A stretch of 64,000 nt of DNA. It comes from an uncultured Oscillospiraceae bacterium. Its GTDB lineage: Bacteria > Bacillota > Clostridia > Oscillospirales > Oscillospiraceae. A program made the position numbers and the translations under genes. Within the stretch, counting starts at the first letter, position 1; every line of letters begins with the position of its first letter. A model generated the notes under the pieces. The model searched no databases. It saw only the letters and a program-made list of their open reading frames with translations, and was not told the DNA's origin. This document shows positions 37,433 to 45,814 of this stretch, in pieces. The stretch is from the NCBI GenBank assembly GCA_944385445.1, contig CALWXF010000008.1, forward strand, positions 1-64,000, given 5' to 3'.

Positions 37433-37472
37433 CCGCCGGGGAGATGCGCTGCATCTCTCCGGCGGTTTTTTA
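37433..37472 (+). terminator. Intrinsic terminator of the ABC operon
   Basis: 15-bp GC-rich stem (CCGCCGGGGAGATGC with GCATCTCTCCGGCGG, one wobble pair) followed by TTTTTT, just after the membrane protein stop. Confidence 0.9.
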
Positions 37473-37502
37473 TATTCCATGGGCAAAGGAAGGGGGGGTG
37501 TC

Positions 37503-38499
37503 CGTCTAACCACCCAAGGTTCAGGCTTGCCAGCCTGGCGGGGACGCTCCCCGCTGGGGGTTTCTTTTGAGCGGGCAAAAGAAACCAAAACCCGCTTAGG
37601 GCGTTCCCCCCTAAGTACCCCCTTGGGGTACGAGGCTGGGCCTGCGTCAAGCCTAAATTCGGCCCGGTACCCTTGCTGTGGCTCCTGTCACTGCCACCAC
37701 ACCAGGCCACCCTGGTCAGCTGGCCCTATGGCTGGACGGTTTCCATGTCCGGGCCTACCCTGGAGCAGCGGCGTTCCCGCCGCCGGAGGCTTTTGCCGCA
37801 CTTCCTGTGTTGCTGTGGTAGGGGCCGTGGCTTGCCCGGCCCGTGGCTGCCCTGGCCTTGCTCTGGGGGATTCGGGAGGGGCAAGCACTCAGCAACCCAA
37901 GAAATGCGGCAATGTTCCGGGTCACTTCCGGCCAAAGGCTCCCCTGTGTAAGGGGAGCTGTCTGCCTGTGGGGCAGACTGAGGGGTTGACGTTACCCAGG
38001 TGGCAGACAATCCCTCCGACTCGTCGGTGCGGACTGTGTATCCCTCGCCTTGCCCCTGAGAGACGGGGCAAGTCTCGCTCACGCCGTTGCACCTCCTCTC
38101 CCCACCAAACCCGCTTGCGCTGGGCTTTGGCGGGGGCCCCATCATGCCATGCCACCTCCCTTTACACAAGGGAGGCTTTGCGTCTGGCAGTCACTGGAAG
38201 CCAATCCCCCGCCCGCTGGAAACAGCGGCTACCAGGGTAAGGCCCTGGGGGTAGAAGCACACATGGCCAGAGAAGCAGGCATGACCTGTAGAATTTCTAA
38301 TCTATCTAAGTGACCCCACCAGTCCAAGGGCCGAACATAGGAGGACGCAGGGGCACCCAGTACTGCGGGGTGGATTCCACAAGGCGGGGGAAGGCCCCGC
38401 CTTTGGTGGGTCTTTGGTGACTTTCTGCCCAGTCAGAAAGTCACCCCAGCGGAGCGTCCCCGGCGGGGGCGCTGGTTTCTGCCTGAGAAATCGGAGGAG
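37503..38499. mobile_element. Large inverted-terminus element, copy D (inverted, split)
   Basis: The same element in the opposite orientation. It starts with a first-type end (GTCTAACCACCCAAGG at 37503) and finishes with a second-type end (GCCTGAGAAATCGGAGG near 38490). The GTCACATAGA motif appears as the diverged reverse form TCTATCTAAGTGACC near 38301-38315. Between about 37790 and 38190 the element is interrupted by about 400 bp that include an inverted pair of REP-like units. The whole gene-free stretch 37429-38590 consists of this composite. Confidence 0.68.
37937..38176. repeat. Inverted pair of REP-like units inside element D
   Basis: Plus unit 37937-37988 (GGCTCCCC...GAGGGGTTG) and minus unit 38008-38176 (CAATCCCTCCGAC...GGGAGGC), the latter carrying the about 115-nt insert also seen at 29054 and 41421. 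The spacer is 19 nt. Their position inside copy D shows nesting. Confidence 0.8.
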
Positions 38500-38529
38500 A
38501 GCAAGCCCTCTCCATCAGCCCTACGGCCC

Positions 38530-38558
38530 TTGCCTTTTGGCGTGGTTTTGGATAAGAT
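38530..38558 (+). promoter_or_regulatory. Promoter of the rlmA-like gene
   Basis: TTGCCT (38530-38535), 17-bp spacer, TAAGAT (38553-38558), 32 bases before the start codon. Confidence 0.6.
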
Positions 38559-38590
38559 AGAGAAAACAAACCACCAAAAGGAAGATCGCC

Positions 38591-39424
38591 ATGAGCCTGT
38601 TTCGCTGTCCCATCTGTGGGGCCCCCCTCACCCGGGAGGGCCGCACCTATACCTGCCCCAATCGCCACTGTTACGACGTGGCCCGGGAGGGGTATGTGCA
38701 CCTGCTCCCCGCCAACCAGAAGCACTCCGCCAACCCCGGGGACGACAAAGCCATGATCGCCGCCCGCACCGCCTTTCTGGACGGGGACTACTATGCCCCT
38801 CTGCGGGAGACTCTTTGCCAGGTTGTGTCCGCCCACGGGGGACAGAATCCCAAAATCCTGGACGTGGGGTGTGGAGAGGGGTACTACACCCAGGGCCTGG
38901 CCCAGCTGCCGGGGGTAGAGATCGCCGGGGTGGATCTGTCCAAGGCGGGGCTGAAAAAAGCGGCCCGGCGGGTGAAGGAGGGGGAGTTTGCCGTGGCCTC
39001 GGTGTACCATCTGCCGGTGGCGGACCAGGCGGTGGACGTGGTGGTGGACTGCTTTGCCCCGCTGGCTCTGGAGGAGTACCGCCGGGTGCTGCGCCCCGGC
39101 GGGCTATTTGTCTATGTGGTGCCCGCCCCTATGCACCTGATGGAGATGAAAGCGGTGCTCTACGACACCCCCTACCCCAATCCCGAGGAGCGGGTGGAGT
39201 ATGAGGGGTTCTCCTATGTGGACATCATACCCGTGACCACCACGTTTACCCTTCCCAATCAGGACACCATCCAGGCCCTGTTTGGCATGACCCCCTACGC
39301 CTGGAAAACCCCCAAGGCGGGGGTGGAGCGGCTGAAAGAGCTGGAGCAGCTCACCGTGACGGCGGACTTCCGGGTGCACGTGTTTCGCCGGGAGGGTTGC
39401 AAGAATCCCAGCTATGTGCTATGA
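38591..39424 (+). CDS. rlmA: 23S rRNA (guanine-N1) methyltransferase, RlmA family
   Basis: 277-residue SAM-dependent enzyme. An N-terminal zinc finger FRCPICGAPL..TYTCPNRHCYDVAREGYVHLL (about residues 3-40) is the RlmA/TlrB hallmark. The methyltransferase domain has LDVGCGEGYYTQGLAQ (motif I, about 95-110). It methylates N1 of a guanine in helix 35 of 23S rRNA (G745 or G748 by E. coli numbering; which one is not decidable). GGAAGATCGCC precedes ATG 38591. Confidence 0.9.
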   Translation: MSLFRCPICGAPLTREGRTYTCPNRHCYDVAREGYVHLLPANQKHSANPGDDKAMIAARTAFLDGDYYAPLRETLCQVVSAHGGQNPKILDVGCGEGYYTQGLAQLPGVEIAGVDLSKAGLKKAARRVKEGEFAVASVYHLPVADQAVDVVVDCFAPLALEEYRRVLRPGGLFVYVVPAPMHLMEMKAVLYDTPYPNPEERVEYEGFSYVDIIPVTTTFTLPNQDTIQALFGMTPYAWKTPKAGVERLKELEQLTVTADFRVHVFRREGCKNPSYVL

Positions 39425-39462
39425 TTTCTTTATCACATTGAAATCCTAAGGAGGAAATTTCC

Positions 39463-41268
39463 ATGTCCCAAGTAAATGCCATTCCCCAGCGTGACCAGAT
39501 CCCCGTGGAGGAGACCTGGAACCTCACCGACTTATACGCCGACGACGCCGCCTGGCAGGCGGAGTTTGAAGTGGCCCAGACCTACCCCGCCAAGCTGTCC
39601 GCCTATGCCGGACGGCTGGGGGAGAGCGGTGCCACCATGCTGGAGTACTTCACCCTGGTCCAGGAGGCTTCCGTTCTCCTGCTCAACCTGGCCAACTATG
39701 CCTTCCGCAAGGGCGACCAGGACACCCGTGTGGCCCAGTATCAGGCCATGGGGGGCAAGATCAGCTCCCTGGCTGTGGAGGTCAACGGGGCCATATCCTT
39801 TGAGACCCCTGAAATTCTCTCCATGGATGCGGACAAGCTGGAGCGCTTTATGAAGGAGGAGCCGGGTCTGGAGCTGTACCGCCGCTACCTGACCATCATC
39901 CAGGACCAGAAGGCCCATGTGCTCTCCGATGCCGAGGAGAAGCTGCTGGCCGCCGTGGGAGATCTGGCCCATGCCCCCGAGGACATCTTCGGCAAGCTTA
40001 CCGATGCCGACCTGACCTTCCCCTCTGCCACCGACGGCGAGGGCAACGAGGTGCCTCTGTCCAACGGCGCTTTTGTGCCCACCCAGATGAGCGAGGACCG
40101 GGTGCTGCGGAAAAACGCCTTTGAGACCTTCTACGGCGTGTACGGCAGCGTGCGCAACACCGCCGCCGCCACCTTGAATGCCGAGGCCAAGCAGCGCCAG
40201 TTCTATGCCAACGCCCGCCGTTACCCCTCCGCTCTGGCCGCCGCCGTGGCGGGCACCCGGGTGCCCGAGAGCGTGTACCACAACCTCATCCAGACGGTGA
40301 ATGCCAACCTGGACAAGATGCACCGCTACATCCGGCTGCGCAAGAAGCTGCTGGGGGTGGATGAGCTGCATATGTACGACATCTACGCTCCCATGGTGTC
40401 CGGCGGGGAGAAGGTCATCTCCTATGAGCAGGCCAAGGACACCGTGTTTGACGCCCTGGCTCCCATGGGGGACAAGTACCGGGCCATCATCCGGGAGGGC
40501 TTCGACAACCGCTGGATCGACGTGCGGGAGAACGTGGGCAAGCGCTCCGGGGCCTACTCCGCCGGGGCTCTGTGCCACCCCTATGTGCTCTTAAACCACA
40601 AAGACAACCTGGAGTCCATGTTTACTCTGGCCCACGAGATGGGCCACGCCGCCCACTCCTACCTGTCCAACCGCACCCAGGAGCCGGTGTACCGGGACTA
40701 TGTGATCTTCGTGGCTGAGGTGGCCTCCACCTGCAACGAGGCCCTGCTCATGGAGTACCTGCTGCAGCGCACCACCGACAAGCGCGAGCGGGCCGCCCTC
40801 ATCAACCACTTCCTGGAGCAGTTCAAGGGCACCCTGTACCGCCAGACCATGTTTGCCGAGTTCGAGCTGCGCATGGGCGAGCTGTGCGCCAAGGGCGAGC
40901 CCCTCACCGCCGACCTGCTCAGCGCCGAGTACAAGGCCCTCAACGAGAAGTACTACGGCCCCGACATGGTGTCCGATGACGAGATCGCTCTGGAGTGGGC
41001 ACGCATCCCCCACTTCTACTACAACTACTACGTCTATCAGTACGCCACCGGCTACTCCGCCGCCATCGCCCTGTCCCGCCGCATCCTCAAGGGAGGGGAG
41101 AGCGCCGTGGAGGACTACCTGGGCTTCCTGTCCGGCGGCTGCTCCAAGGACCCCATCGACCTTCTCAAGGGCGCTGGTGTGGACATGTCCTCTCCCGCCC
41201 CCATCCAGGACGCTCTGGATTTGTTCGGCACCCTGCTGGACGAGATGGAGAAGCTCATGGAGGAGTAA
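39463..41268 (+). CDS. pepF: Oligoendopeptidase F (M3 metallopeptidase)
   Basis: 601-residue cytoplasmic zinc peptidase that degrades short peptides. The catalytic motif is LAHEMGHAAHS, with His391, Glu392 and His395; the third ligand Glu lies in VAEVASTCNEALLMEYLL about 25 residues on. The N-terminal half is the helical PepF domain. Length is standard. AAGGAGG precedes ATG 39463. It is a single gene closed by a strong terminator. Confidence 0.95.
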   Translation: MSQVNAIPQRDQIPVEETWNLTDLYADDAAWQAEFEVAQTYPAKLSAYAGRLGESGATMLEYFTLVQEASVLLLNLANYAFRKGDQDTRVAQYQAMGGKISSLAVEVNGAISFETPEILSMDADKLERFMKEEPGLELYRRYLTIIQDQKAHVLSDAEEKLLAAVGDLAHAPEDIFGKLTDADLTFPSATDGEGNEVPLSNGAFVPTQMSEDRVLRKNAFETFYGVYGSVRNTAAATLNAEAKQRQFYANARRYPSALAAAVAGTRVPESVYHNLIQTVNANLDKMHRYIRLRKKLLGVDELHMYDIYAPMVSGGEKVISYEQAKDTVFDALAPMGDKYRAIIREGFDNRWIDVRENVGKRSGAYSAGALCHPYVLLNHKDNLESMFTLAHEMGHAAHSYLSNRTQEPVYRDYVIFVAEVASTCNEALLMEYLLQRTTDKRERAALINHFLEQFKGTLYRQTMFAEFELRMGELCAKGEPLTADLLSAEYKALNEKYYGPDMVSDDEIALEWARIPHFYYNYYVYQYATGYSAAIALSRRILKGGESAVEDYLGFLSGGCSKDPIDLLKGAGVDMSSPAPIQDALDLFGTLLDEMEKLMEE

Positions 41269-41293
41269 TTCTTCCCGATTTCCACACAAATTC

Positions 41294-41334
41294 AAAGATG
41301 GAAGCAGCCTTTTGGGTTGCTTCCATCTTTTTTG
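41294..41334 (+). terminator. Intrinsic terminator of pepF
   Basis: 16-base arms (41294-41309 with 41315-41330, one wobble pair), loop TTTTG, then a T tract. Confidence 0.95.
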
Positions 41335-41349
41335 TTTACCAAAGCAATC

Positions 41350-41587
41350 GCCTCCCTTGTGTAAAGGGAGGTGGCATGGCGTAGCCATGACGGAGGGATT
41401 GTCCGTTACCTGATAGCTGTCAACCCCTCAGTCTCGTCGGTGCAGACTGTGTATCTCTCGCCTCGCCCCTGAGAGGCGGGGCCAGTCTCGCTCACGCCGT
41501 CGCACCTCCTCTCCCCACCAAACCCGCTTGCGCTGGGCTTTGGCGGGGGCCCCATAATGCAGACAGCTCCCCTTACACAGGGGAGCC
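41350..41587. repeat. Inverted pair of REP-like units, one with insert
   Basis: Plus unit 41350-41401 and minus unit 41421-41587 with a 19-nt spacer. The minus unit carries the about 115-nt insert (GCCTCGCCCCTGAGAGGCGG, CTTGCGCTGGGCTTTGGCGG). This fills the gap between pepF and the C39-like peptidase gene; no gene is seen in it. Confidence 0.85.
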
Positions 41588-41636
41588 AATGGCCTTGTGC
41601 AGCCTTCAGGGCCTGCATTCTTCATTTCATTCATCA

Positions 41637-42398
41637 TTATTCATTAATTATCACCGCCCGTCGGCCCATGGCATCGAAGATGTCCCAGAAGGTGGACTCC
41701 TCGATCCACTGCCACCCCGCCAGGGGGTCGGCGGTGAGGTAGCCGTCCTCCCCGTATTCCACCACCACCACACAGTGGAGGTTGGCGTAGGGCTGGTAGA
41801 AGGTGTTGTCGTTAAGGTACCAGTAGCGGACGCTGGCCACCGGGGCGGTGTAGTCCAGGGTCACCCACGCCACCAGGGGCACGTCGTTTTTTAAGTATTG
41901 GTTGAGCTGCCCCAGGGACAGGCCCGACACCGCCTGGGCGGTCCAGTCGCTGCCCTGGTCCCGGAGGTAGGCGTTGCCCGCCTCCACAATGGGCCCCTCG
42001 AAACAGTACCAGCCGTCCAGCTTTGAGGTGGCATCCCCCACATACACGTCCTCCGGGTTGCCGCCCATGGTCCACCCCTCCGGGGACTCGGTGAGGTCCT
42101 GCCGGGGGAGATACCCCTGGTACAGCTCCATTTTTTCCACCGGATACCCCGCCCAGCTCAGCACCATGGCCAGACTGGTGACCTCGCAGCCGTTGGGCAG
42201 CTGGGGCTCCTGGAGTTGCAGGGTGACCTCCCGGCCATCCTCCAGCTGGGTCACGTCACCCTGGGGCTGAACCTCCGGCTCGGGTTTGGCGCTGCACTGG
42301 TGGAGCAGTAGCCCCAGGGACAGCACAAACAGCAGGGCGGAGACGCCGATACATAAAAATGGGAGTCGGTTGACATGCGTTCTTCTCTCTCTTCTCAT
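41637..42398 (-). CDS. Membrane-anchored C39-like cysteine peptidase
   Basis: 253-residue extracytoplasmic protein of the peptidase C39-like (papain-fold) family. One N-terminal transmembrane segment (about 13-33), then the peptidase with Cys71 in LPNGCEVTSLAMVLSWAGY, a catalytic His in ANLHCVVVVEY and DPLAG after it. Start ATG 42398 with GAGGGGG upstream; the frame is open to 42554 through non-coding repeats. A response-regulator-like direct-repeat site lies upstream (42464-42485) and a terminator-like hairpin abuts the start (42405-42448). It is probably a target of the neighbouring two-component system. Confidence 0.85.
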   Translation of the reverse strand: MRRERRTHVNRLPFLCIGVSALLFVLSLGLLLHQCSAKPEPEVQPQGDVTQLEDGREVTLQLQEPQLPNGCEVTSLAMVLSWAGYPVEKMELYQGYLPRQDLTESPEGWTMGGNPEDVYVGDATSKLDGWYCFEGPIVEAGNAYLRDQGSDWTAQAVSGLSLGQLNQYLKNDVPLVAWVTLDYTAPVASVRYWYLNDNTFYQPYANLHCVVVVEYGEDGYLTADPLAGWQWIEESTFWDIFDAMGRRAVIINE

Positions 42399-42399
42399 A

Positions 42400-42448
42400 A
42401 AAAGGCCCCCTCGGGTTGGAGTAACTCTATTTTCCATCCCAAGGGGGC
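42400..42448 (-). terminator. Terminator-like hairpin directly before the C39 gene
   Basis: On the minus strand GCCCCCTTGGG (42448-42438) pairs with CCCGAGGGGGC (42415-42405), followed by CTTTTTAT and the ATG at 42398. It could terminate the upstream membrane-protein operon. Because it contains the GAGGGGG that serves as ribosome-binding site, it could also act as an attenuator of the C39 gene. Confidence 0.65.
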
Positions 42449-42463
42449 AACATGTCCCACATA

Positions 42464-42485
42464 AAGTTGTATCGAAGTTGTAAGG
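42464..42485. promoter_or_regulatory. Direct-repeat site, probable response-regulator box 2
   Basis: Minus strand reads CTTACAACTTCGATACAACTT: two copies of ACAACTT with an 11-bp period, and a third weaker repeat (42486-42492). It is nearly identical to the site at 46542-46563 upstream of the response regulator gene. An 11-bp period is typical for OmpR/PhoB-family binding. It lies upstream of the C39-like peptidase gene. Confidence 0.7.
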
Positions 42486-42489
42486 AAGT

Positions 42490-43416
42490 TTATTTGCCCA
42501 TGTCCTCAATGGCGTTGATGACCACCCCGCTGTACTGCCCCAGCACCATGTCATAGTATACCGCCACGGTGGTGCGAATCTTGGGGTCGGGGGGATCGTA
42601 GGTGAAGATCGCCACCACCTGTCGCTGGGTGGTGGCCAGCTGGATGGTCATGTCCAGCTCCTGGGCTGCGTCGTGAATGGCCTGCTCAGGGTCTTGAATG
42701 GGAGGGTCCTGAATCCCGGCCAGGGAGCGGTACAGATCCCGCATGAGATAGAGCACATCTCCCAGTTGCTCCTTGCCGGAATGGGCGAAGCTCAAGACCT
42801 CGTCTGCATGGAAGGTGTTGCACAGGTACACCTCCACGTCCCACAACAGAGCGCCGATGGGGGTCTCCTCCACACTGCCCAGAAATTCCTGATGGATGTC
42901 CTCCGTCACCTGGGCCACAGCGGCCTCCTTCTGCTCCTGAGTGGGCAGGTCCCCCACCGAGTGGGCCACCCAGGTCATGCCGAAGTTCACATCGTCCCGG
43001 CCAAAAGCCACATCCAGCAGGGCCGGCTGGCCGTTTTGGGCGGTCACCGGGCAGTCGGTCCAGAAGCCCAGGTAGTACCCCGCCTGTTCCCGGTCTGCCG
43101 AGTCCTCCATACCGGAAAAGCCCAAAATCTCCGGCACAGTCACCAGATTTTCCTTGTGCCAGGCCCGGTACTCCGCCTCGTGGTCGGGGCGGATAAAGCC
43201 CCCCACCTCCTCCGGGGTGTGGGCGTTCCAGGGGAAGAACTGAATTTCATCCTCCGGCGGCTGGGTGGAGGTGGGCGAGGGAGTGACCTCCACCATCGTC
43301 CCTGGCTGGGGAGCCACCACCAGTCGGGCCGCCAGATACAGCCCTGCGGCGATCAACAACAAAATCAGCACCAACAGGACGATAAAAGGCCATGGGTCAT
43401 GTTTGGATTCGTGCAT
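42490..43416 (-). CDS. Membrane-anchored protein of unknown function, paralog 1
   Basis: 308 residues: one N-terminal transmembrane segment (PFIVLLVLILLLIAAGLYLAARL, about 10-32), a Pro/Thr-rich linker (VTPSPTSTQPP) and an extracytoplasmic domain of about 250 residues. It is a clear paralog of the next gene upstream in the operon (43453-44379): both share ARLVV.PQ, FFPWN/FYPWN, a PTxxQKE stretch, TTQRQVV and the C-terminal VYYD..LG.YSGVV. I recognise no known domain. Operon position after a sensor kinase suggests an accessory envelope role. Confidence 0.85.
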   Translation of the reverse strand: MHESKHDPWPFIVLLVLILLLIAAGLYLAARLVVAPQPGTMVEVTPSPTSTQPPEDEIQFFPWNAHTPEEVGGFIRPDHEAEYRAWHKENLVTVPEILGFSGMEDSADREQAGYYLGFWTDCPVTAQNGQPALLDVAFGRDDVNFGMTWVAHSVGDLPTQEQKEAAVAQVTEDIHQEFLGSVEETPIGALLWDVEVYLCNTFHADEVLSFAHSGKEQLGDVLYLMRDLYRSLAGIQDPPIQDPEQAIHDAAQELDMTIQLATTQRQVVAIFTYDPPDPKIRTTVAVYYDMVLGQYSGVVINAIEDMGK

Positions 43417-43452
43417 GGGTATCTACCTCCAGTTGTTCCTGATGTGGGGCGG

Positions 43453-44379
43453 CTAGTTGACATGCCTGTTGAGCACCACGCCGCTGTATGCTCCCAGGCC
43501 TGCGTCATAGTATACCCCCACGGAATACCAGTCTCCTGTGGTGGGATAGGCCTGGGTGAGCACCACCACCACCTGCCGCTGGGTGGTCACCAGCTGGATG
43601 TGATAGTCCAGGCTTTGGGCCGTTTGAGAGAGGGCGTTGAGCCGCTGTTGGGTGCTCTGCTCCGTCCCGTCCTGAGCGGCAGCGATGTCCGCCATGGGGG
43701 CATACACGATTTGCGCCACATCCAGGCCGTGGCCCTCCCAGGTGACAAAGTGGTTGTTGTCTACCTGATAGATGTCCAGATGTTCCCACAGCATCAGGAG
43801 GGTGTCGTAGAGTTCTCCCTGGCCTCCCTGGGGGTCAAACAAATCGCACACGTCCTGCTGTACCTGGTTTAAAGCCTCCTCTTTCTGGGCCCGGGTGGGA
43901 GGCTCTCCCGTGGAGCGGGCCACGATGGACAGCCCAAAATCCTGGGTGCTGTAGCCGCCCCCCACATCCAACAGCGCAGGCTGGCTGCTTTGTTGGTCAG
44001 TGACTGGGATGTCTTTCCAGTAGAACGTGTCGGAGCTCACCAGGGGCTCCCGGGTGTTCCAGTCTTCTGGCAGGGTCACCCTCAGCAGGTCGGCGCCGTG
44101 GAGCAGGCTGGCTATACACCGGTCCATGAAATATTCGTGGAGTTCCGGCGCATTGGCGGCCAGGTACTCCGGGTCGTATTGGTTCCAGGGATAGAACACC
44201 ACCTCGTCCACGCTCTGACTGACAAAGGAGGGCGGGGTGGGGGTGTCCACCTCCACCGTCTGGTCCGCCTGAGGGACCACCACCAGCCGGGCGGCCATCC
44301 CCACGGCGATGCCTCCGGCCAGCAATATGAGGGCGGTGAGCAGGGCAAACAGCCAGGGACGGCGGTTAGGCGTTTTCAT
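43453..44379 (-). CDS. Membrane-anchored protein of unknown function, paralog 2
   Basis: 308 residues from the ATG at 44379 (AGGAGG nine bases upstream; an ATG two codons earlier is only 3 bases from it). One transmembrane segment (LFALLTALILLAGGIAVGMAARL), a short Pro/Thr linker and the same extracytoplasmic domain as the downstream gene. It overlaps the sensor kinase gene by 14 bases, so it is translated together with it. Such overlap often marks a protein working with the sensor; the function is unknown. Confidence 0.85.
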   Translation of the reverse strand: MKTPNRRPWLFALLTALILLAGGIAVGMAARLVVVPQADQTVEVDTPTPPSFVSQSVDEVVFYPWNQYDPEYLAANAPELHEYFMDRCIASLLHGADLLRVTLPEDWNTREPLVSSDTFYWKDIPVTDQQSSQPALLDVGGGYSTQDFGLSIVARSTGEPPTRAQKEEALNQVQQDVCDLFDPQGGQGELYDTLLMLWEHLDIYQVDNNHFVTWEGHGLDVAQIVYAPMADIAAAQDGTEQSTQQRLNALSQTAQSLDYHIQLVTTQRQVVVVLTQAYPTTGDWYSVGVYYDAGLGAYSGVVLNRHVN

Positions 44380-45814
44380 GGCCATCCACCTCCTGACACA
44401 GCGGGAAGGTGAGGGTCACCTGGGTGCCCTCTCCCTCCTGGCTCCAGAATTCCATGGTGCCCTGGTGGGCCACCACAATGGCCTGACACAGGGCCAGACC
44501 CAGGCCGGCGCCCCCCGCCTTGCGGCTGCGGCTCTTGTCCACCATGTAGAAGGGCTGGCAGATCTTCTCCAGCTCTTCGGGGGGGATGCCCTGGCCCCAG
44601 TCCCGAATCTTCAAAACGGCCTTTTCTCCCTCCGCCTGGGCGGAGAAGGACAGCCGTCCCCCGGTGGGGCTGGCCTTTCGGGCGTTGTCCAACAGGTTGT
44701 ACAGCAGGGACTTGAACAGCTCCCGGTCCATGGCGATGGACAGAGGCGGGCACGAACAGGTGAGGGTCAGCTCCGCCTGGGCCAGCAGGGGCTCCAGACT
44801 CACCGCCACCTCGCCCACCACCTGGTCCAGGGGGGTGGGCTCGAAGGCGAGGTTGACGCTGCCCACGGTGAGAAGCTCCAGCAGCTTGGCCGATAGGGAG
44901 CGCAGCCGCTTGGCCTCCTCCAAAATAATGCCGGAATACTCCACCCGCTGGGGGTCTGATACCGTCTTGGGCAGATACAGCAGGTCGGCATAGCCCATAA
45001 TGGAGGTCAGAGGGGTCTTCATCTCGTGGGCCAGGTTGCCCACGAACACCCGCCGCTCCTCGGCCACCTGCTCCAGCTGCTCCACCCGCTCCTGCACCGC
45101 CTGGGCCAGGGCGTTCATGTCCTGGGCCAGGTCGGCCAGCTCGTCCTGGCTGCGGATGTCCAGCCGCTGGTCGTAGTTGCCCCCGGCGATGGAGCGGGCA
45201 TTTTCCCGCAGAGCCCCCAGGGGTTTGAGCAGCCGCCGCACTAACAGCAGCAGCAGCACGGCGGCCAACAGACTGATGCCCAGGCTTAAGCCTACCGCCC
45301 GCAGGGCCTGGAGGTTTAAGTCCCGCTGGAGGTCGCCCACCGAGTAGGCGGCCACCAGGCGGTATGCCCCCGACTCCAGGGTCAGGGGCATGGAACACAC
45401 CAGGTACCACTCTCCGGCGGTCTCACCCCCCTGAAGCTGGCACTGGGTGAGGCTGTCATCTTCGGCGGTGGGGGGGACCACCCCGGCGGGCAGCTGACTC
45501 CACAGGGCCTTCTCCTCCTGGTCCAGCAGCATCAGCCCCGCCAGATAGTCGTCGGTGGCCTGTTGCTCCAGGGTCTGGATGGCGGTCTGGCGGGTCTGCT
45601 CCTCCTGGAGCAGCACCACACCCAGCCGCAGCCGCTGGTTGAGGATGCCCGCCTTCAAAATGCCCGCCATGTACTGCTGTTGGGTGATGGCCCGCTGTTG
45701 TTCCCGCTGCCACAGGGCGTCCCGGGTGGAGCGCAGCAGCAGCACCGAAGACAGGGCGGTGATGGACACCATGAGGGTCAGAGTGGAGAGAAAAATCTTC
45801 TGCCACAGCTTCAT
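44366..45814 (-). CDS. Sensor histidine kinase
   Basis: 482-residue membrane kinase. TM1 about 7-28, an extracellular sensor domain of about 140 residues, TM2 about 170-192, HAMP (about 193-245), HisKA with His263 in NLAHEMKTPLTSIMGYADLL, then the ATPase N (NLLDNARKASPTG), G1 (KIRDWGQGIPPEE), F and G2 (GGAGLGLALC) boxes. It would phosphorylate the response regulator that overlaps its start by 4 bases. The signal is unknown; the neighbours suggest the cell envelope. Confidence 0.95.
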   Translation of the reverse strand: MKLWQKIFLSTLTLMVSITALSSVLLLRSTRDALWQREQQRAITQQQYMAGILKAGILNQRLRLGVVLLQEEQTRQTAIQTLEQQATDDYLAGLMLLDQEEKALWSQLPAGVVPPTAEDDSLTQCQLQGGETAGEWYLVCSMPLTLESGAYRLVAAYSVGDLQRDLNLQALRAVGLSLGISLLAAVLLLLLVRRLLKPLGALRENARSIAGGNYDQRLDIRSQDELADLAQDMNALAQAVQERVEQLEQVAEERRVFVGNLAHEMKTPLTSIMGYADLLYLPKTVSDPQRVEYSGIILEEAKRLRSLSAKLLELLTVGSVNLAFEPTPLDQVVGEVAVSLEPLLAQAELTLTCSCPPLSIAMDRELFKSLLYNLLDNARKASPTGGRLSFSAQAEGEKAVLKIRDWGQGIPPEELEKICQPFYMVDKSRSRKAGGAGLGLALCQAIVVAHQGTMEFWSQEGEGTQVTLTFPLCQEVDGHENA

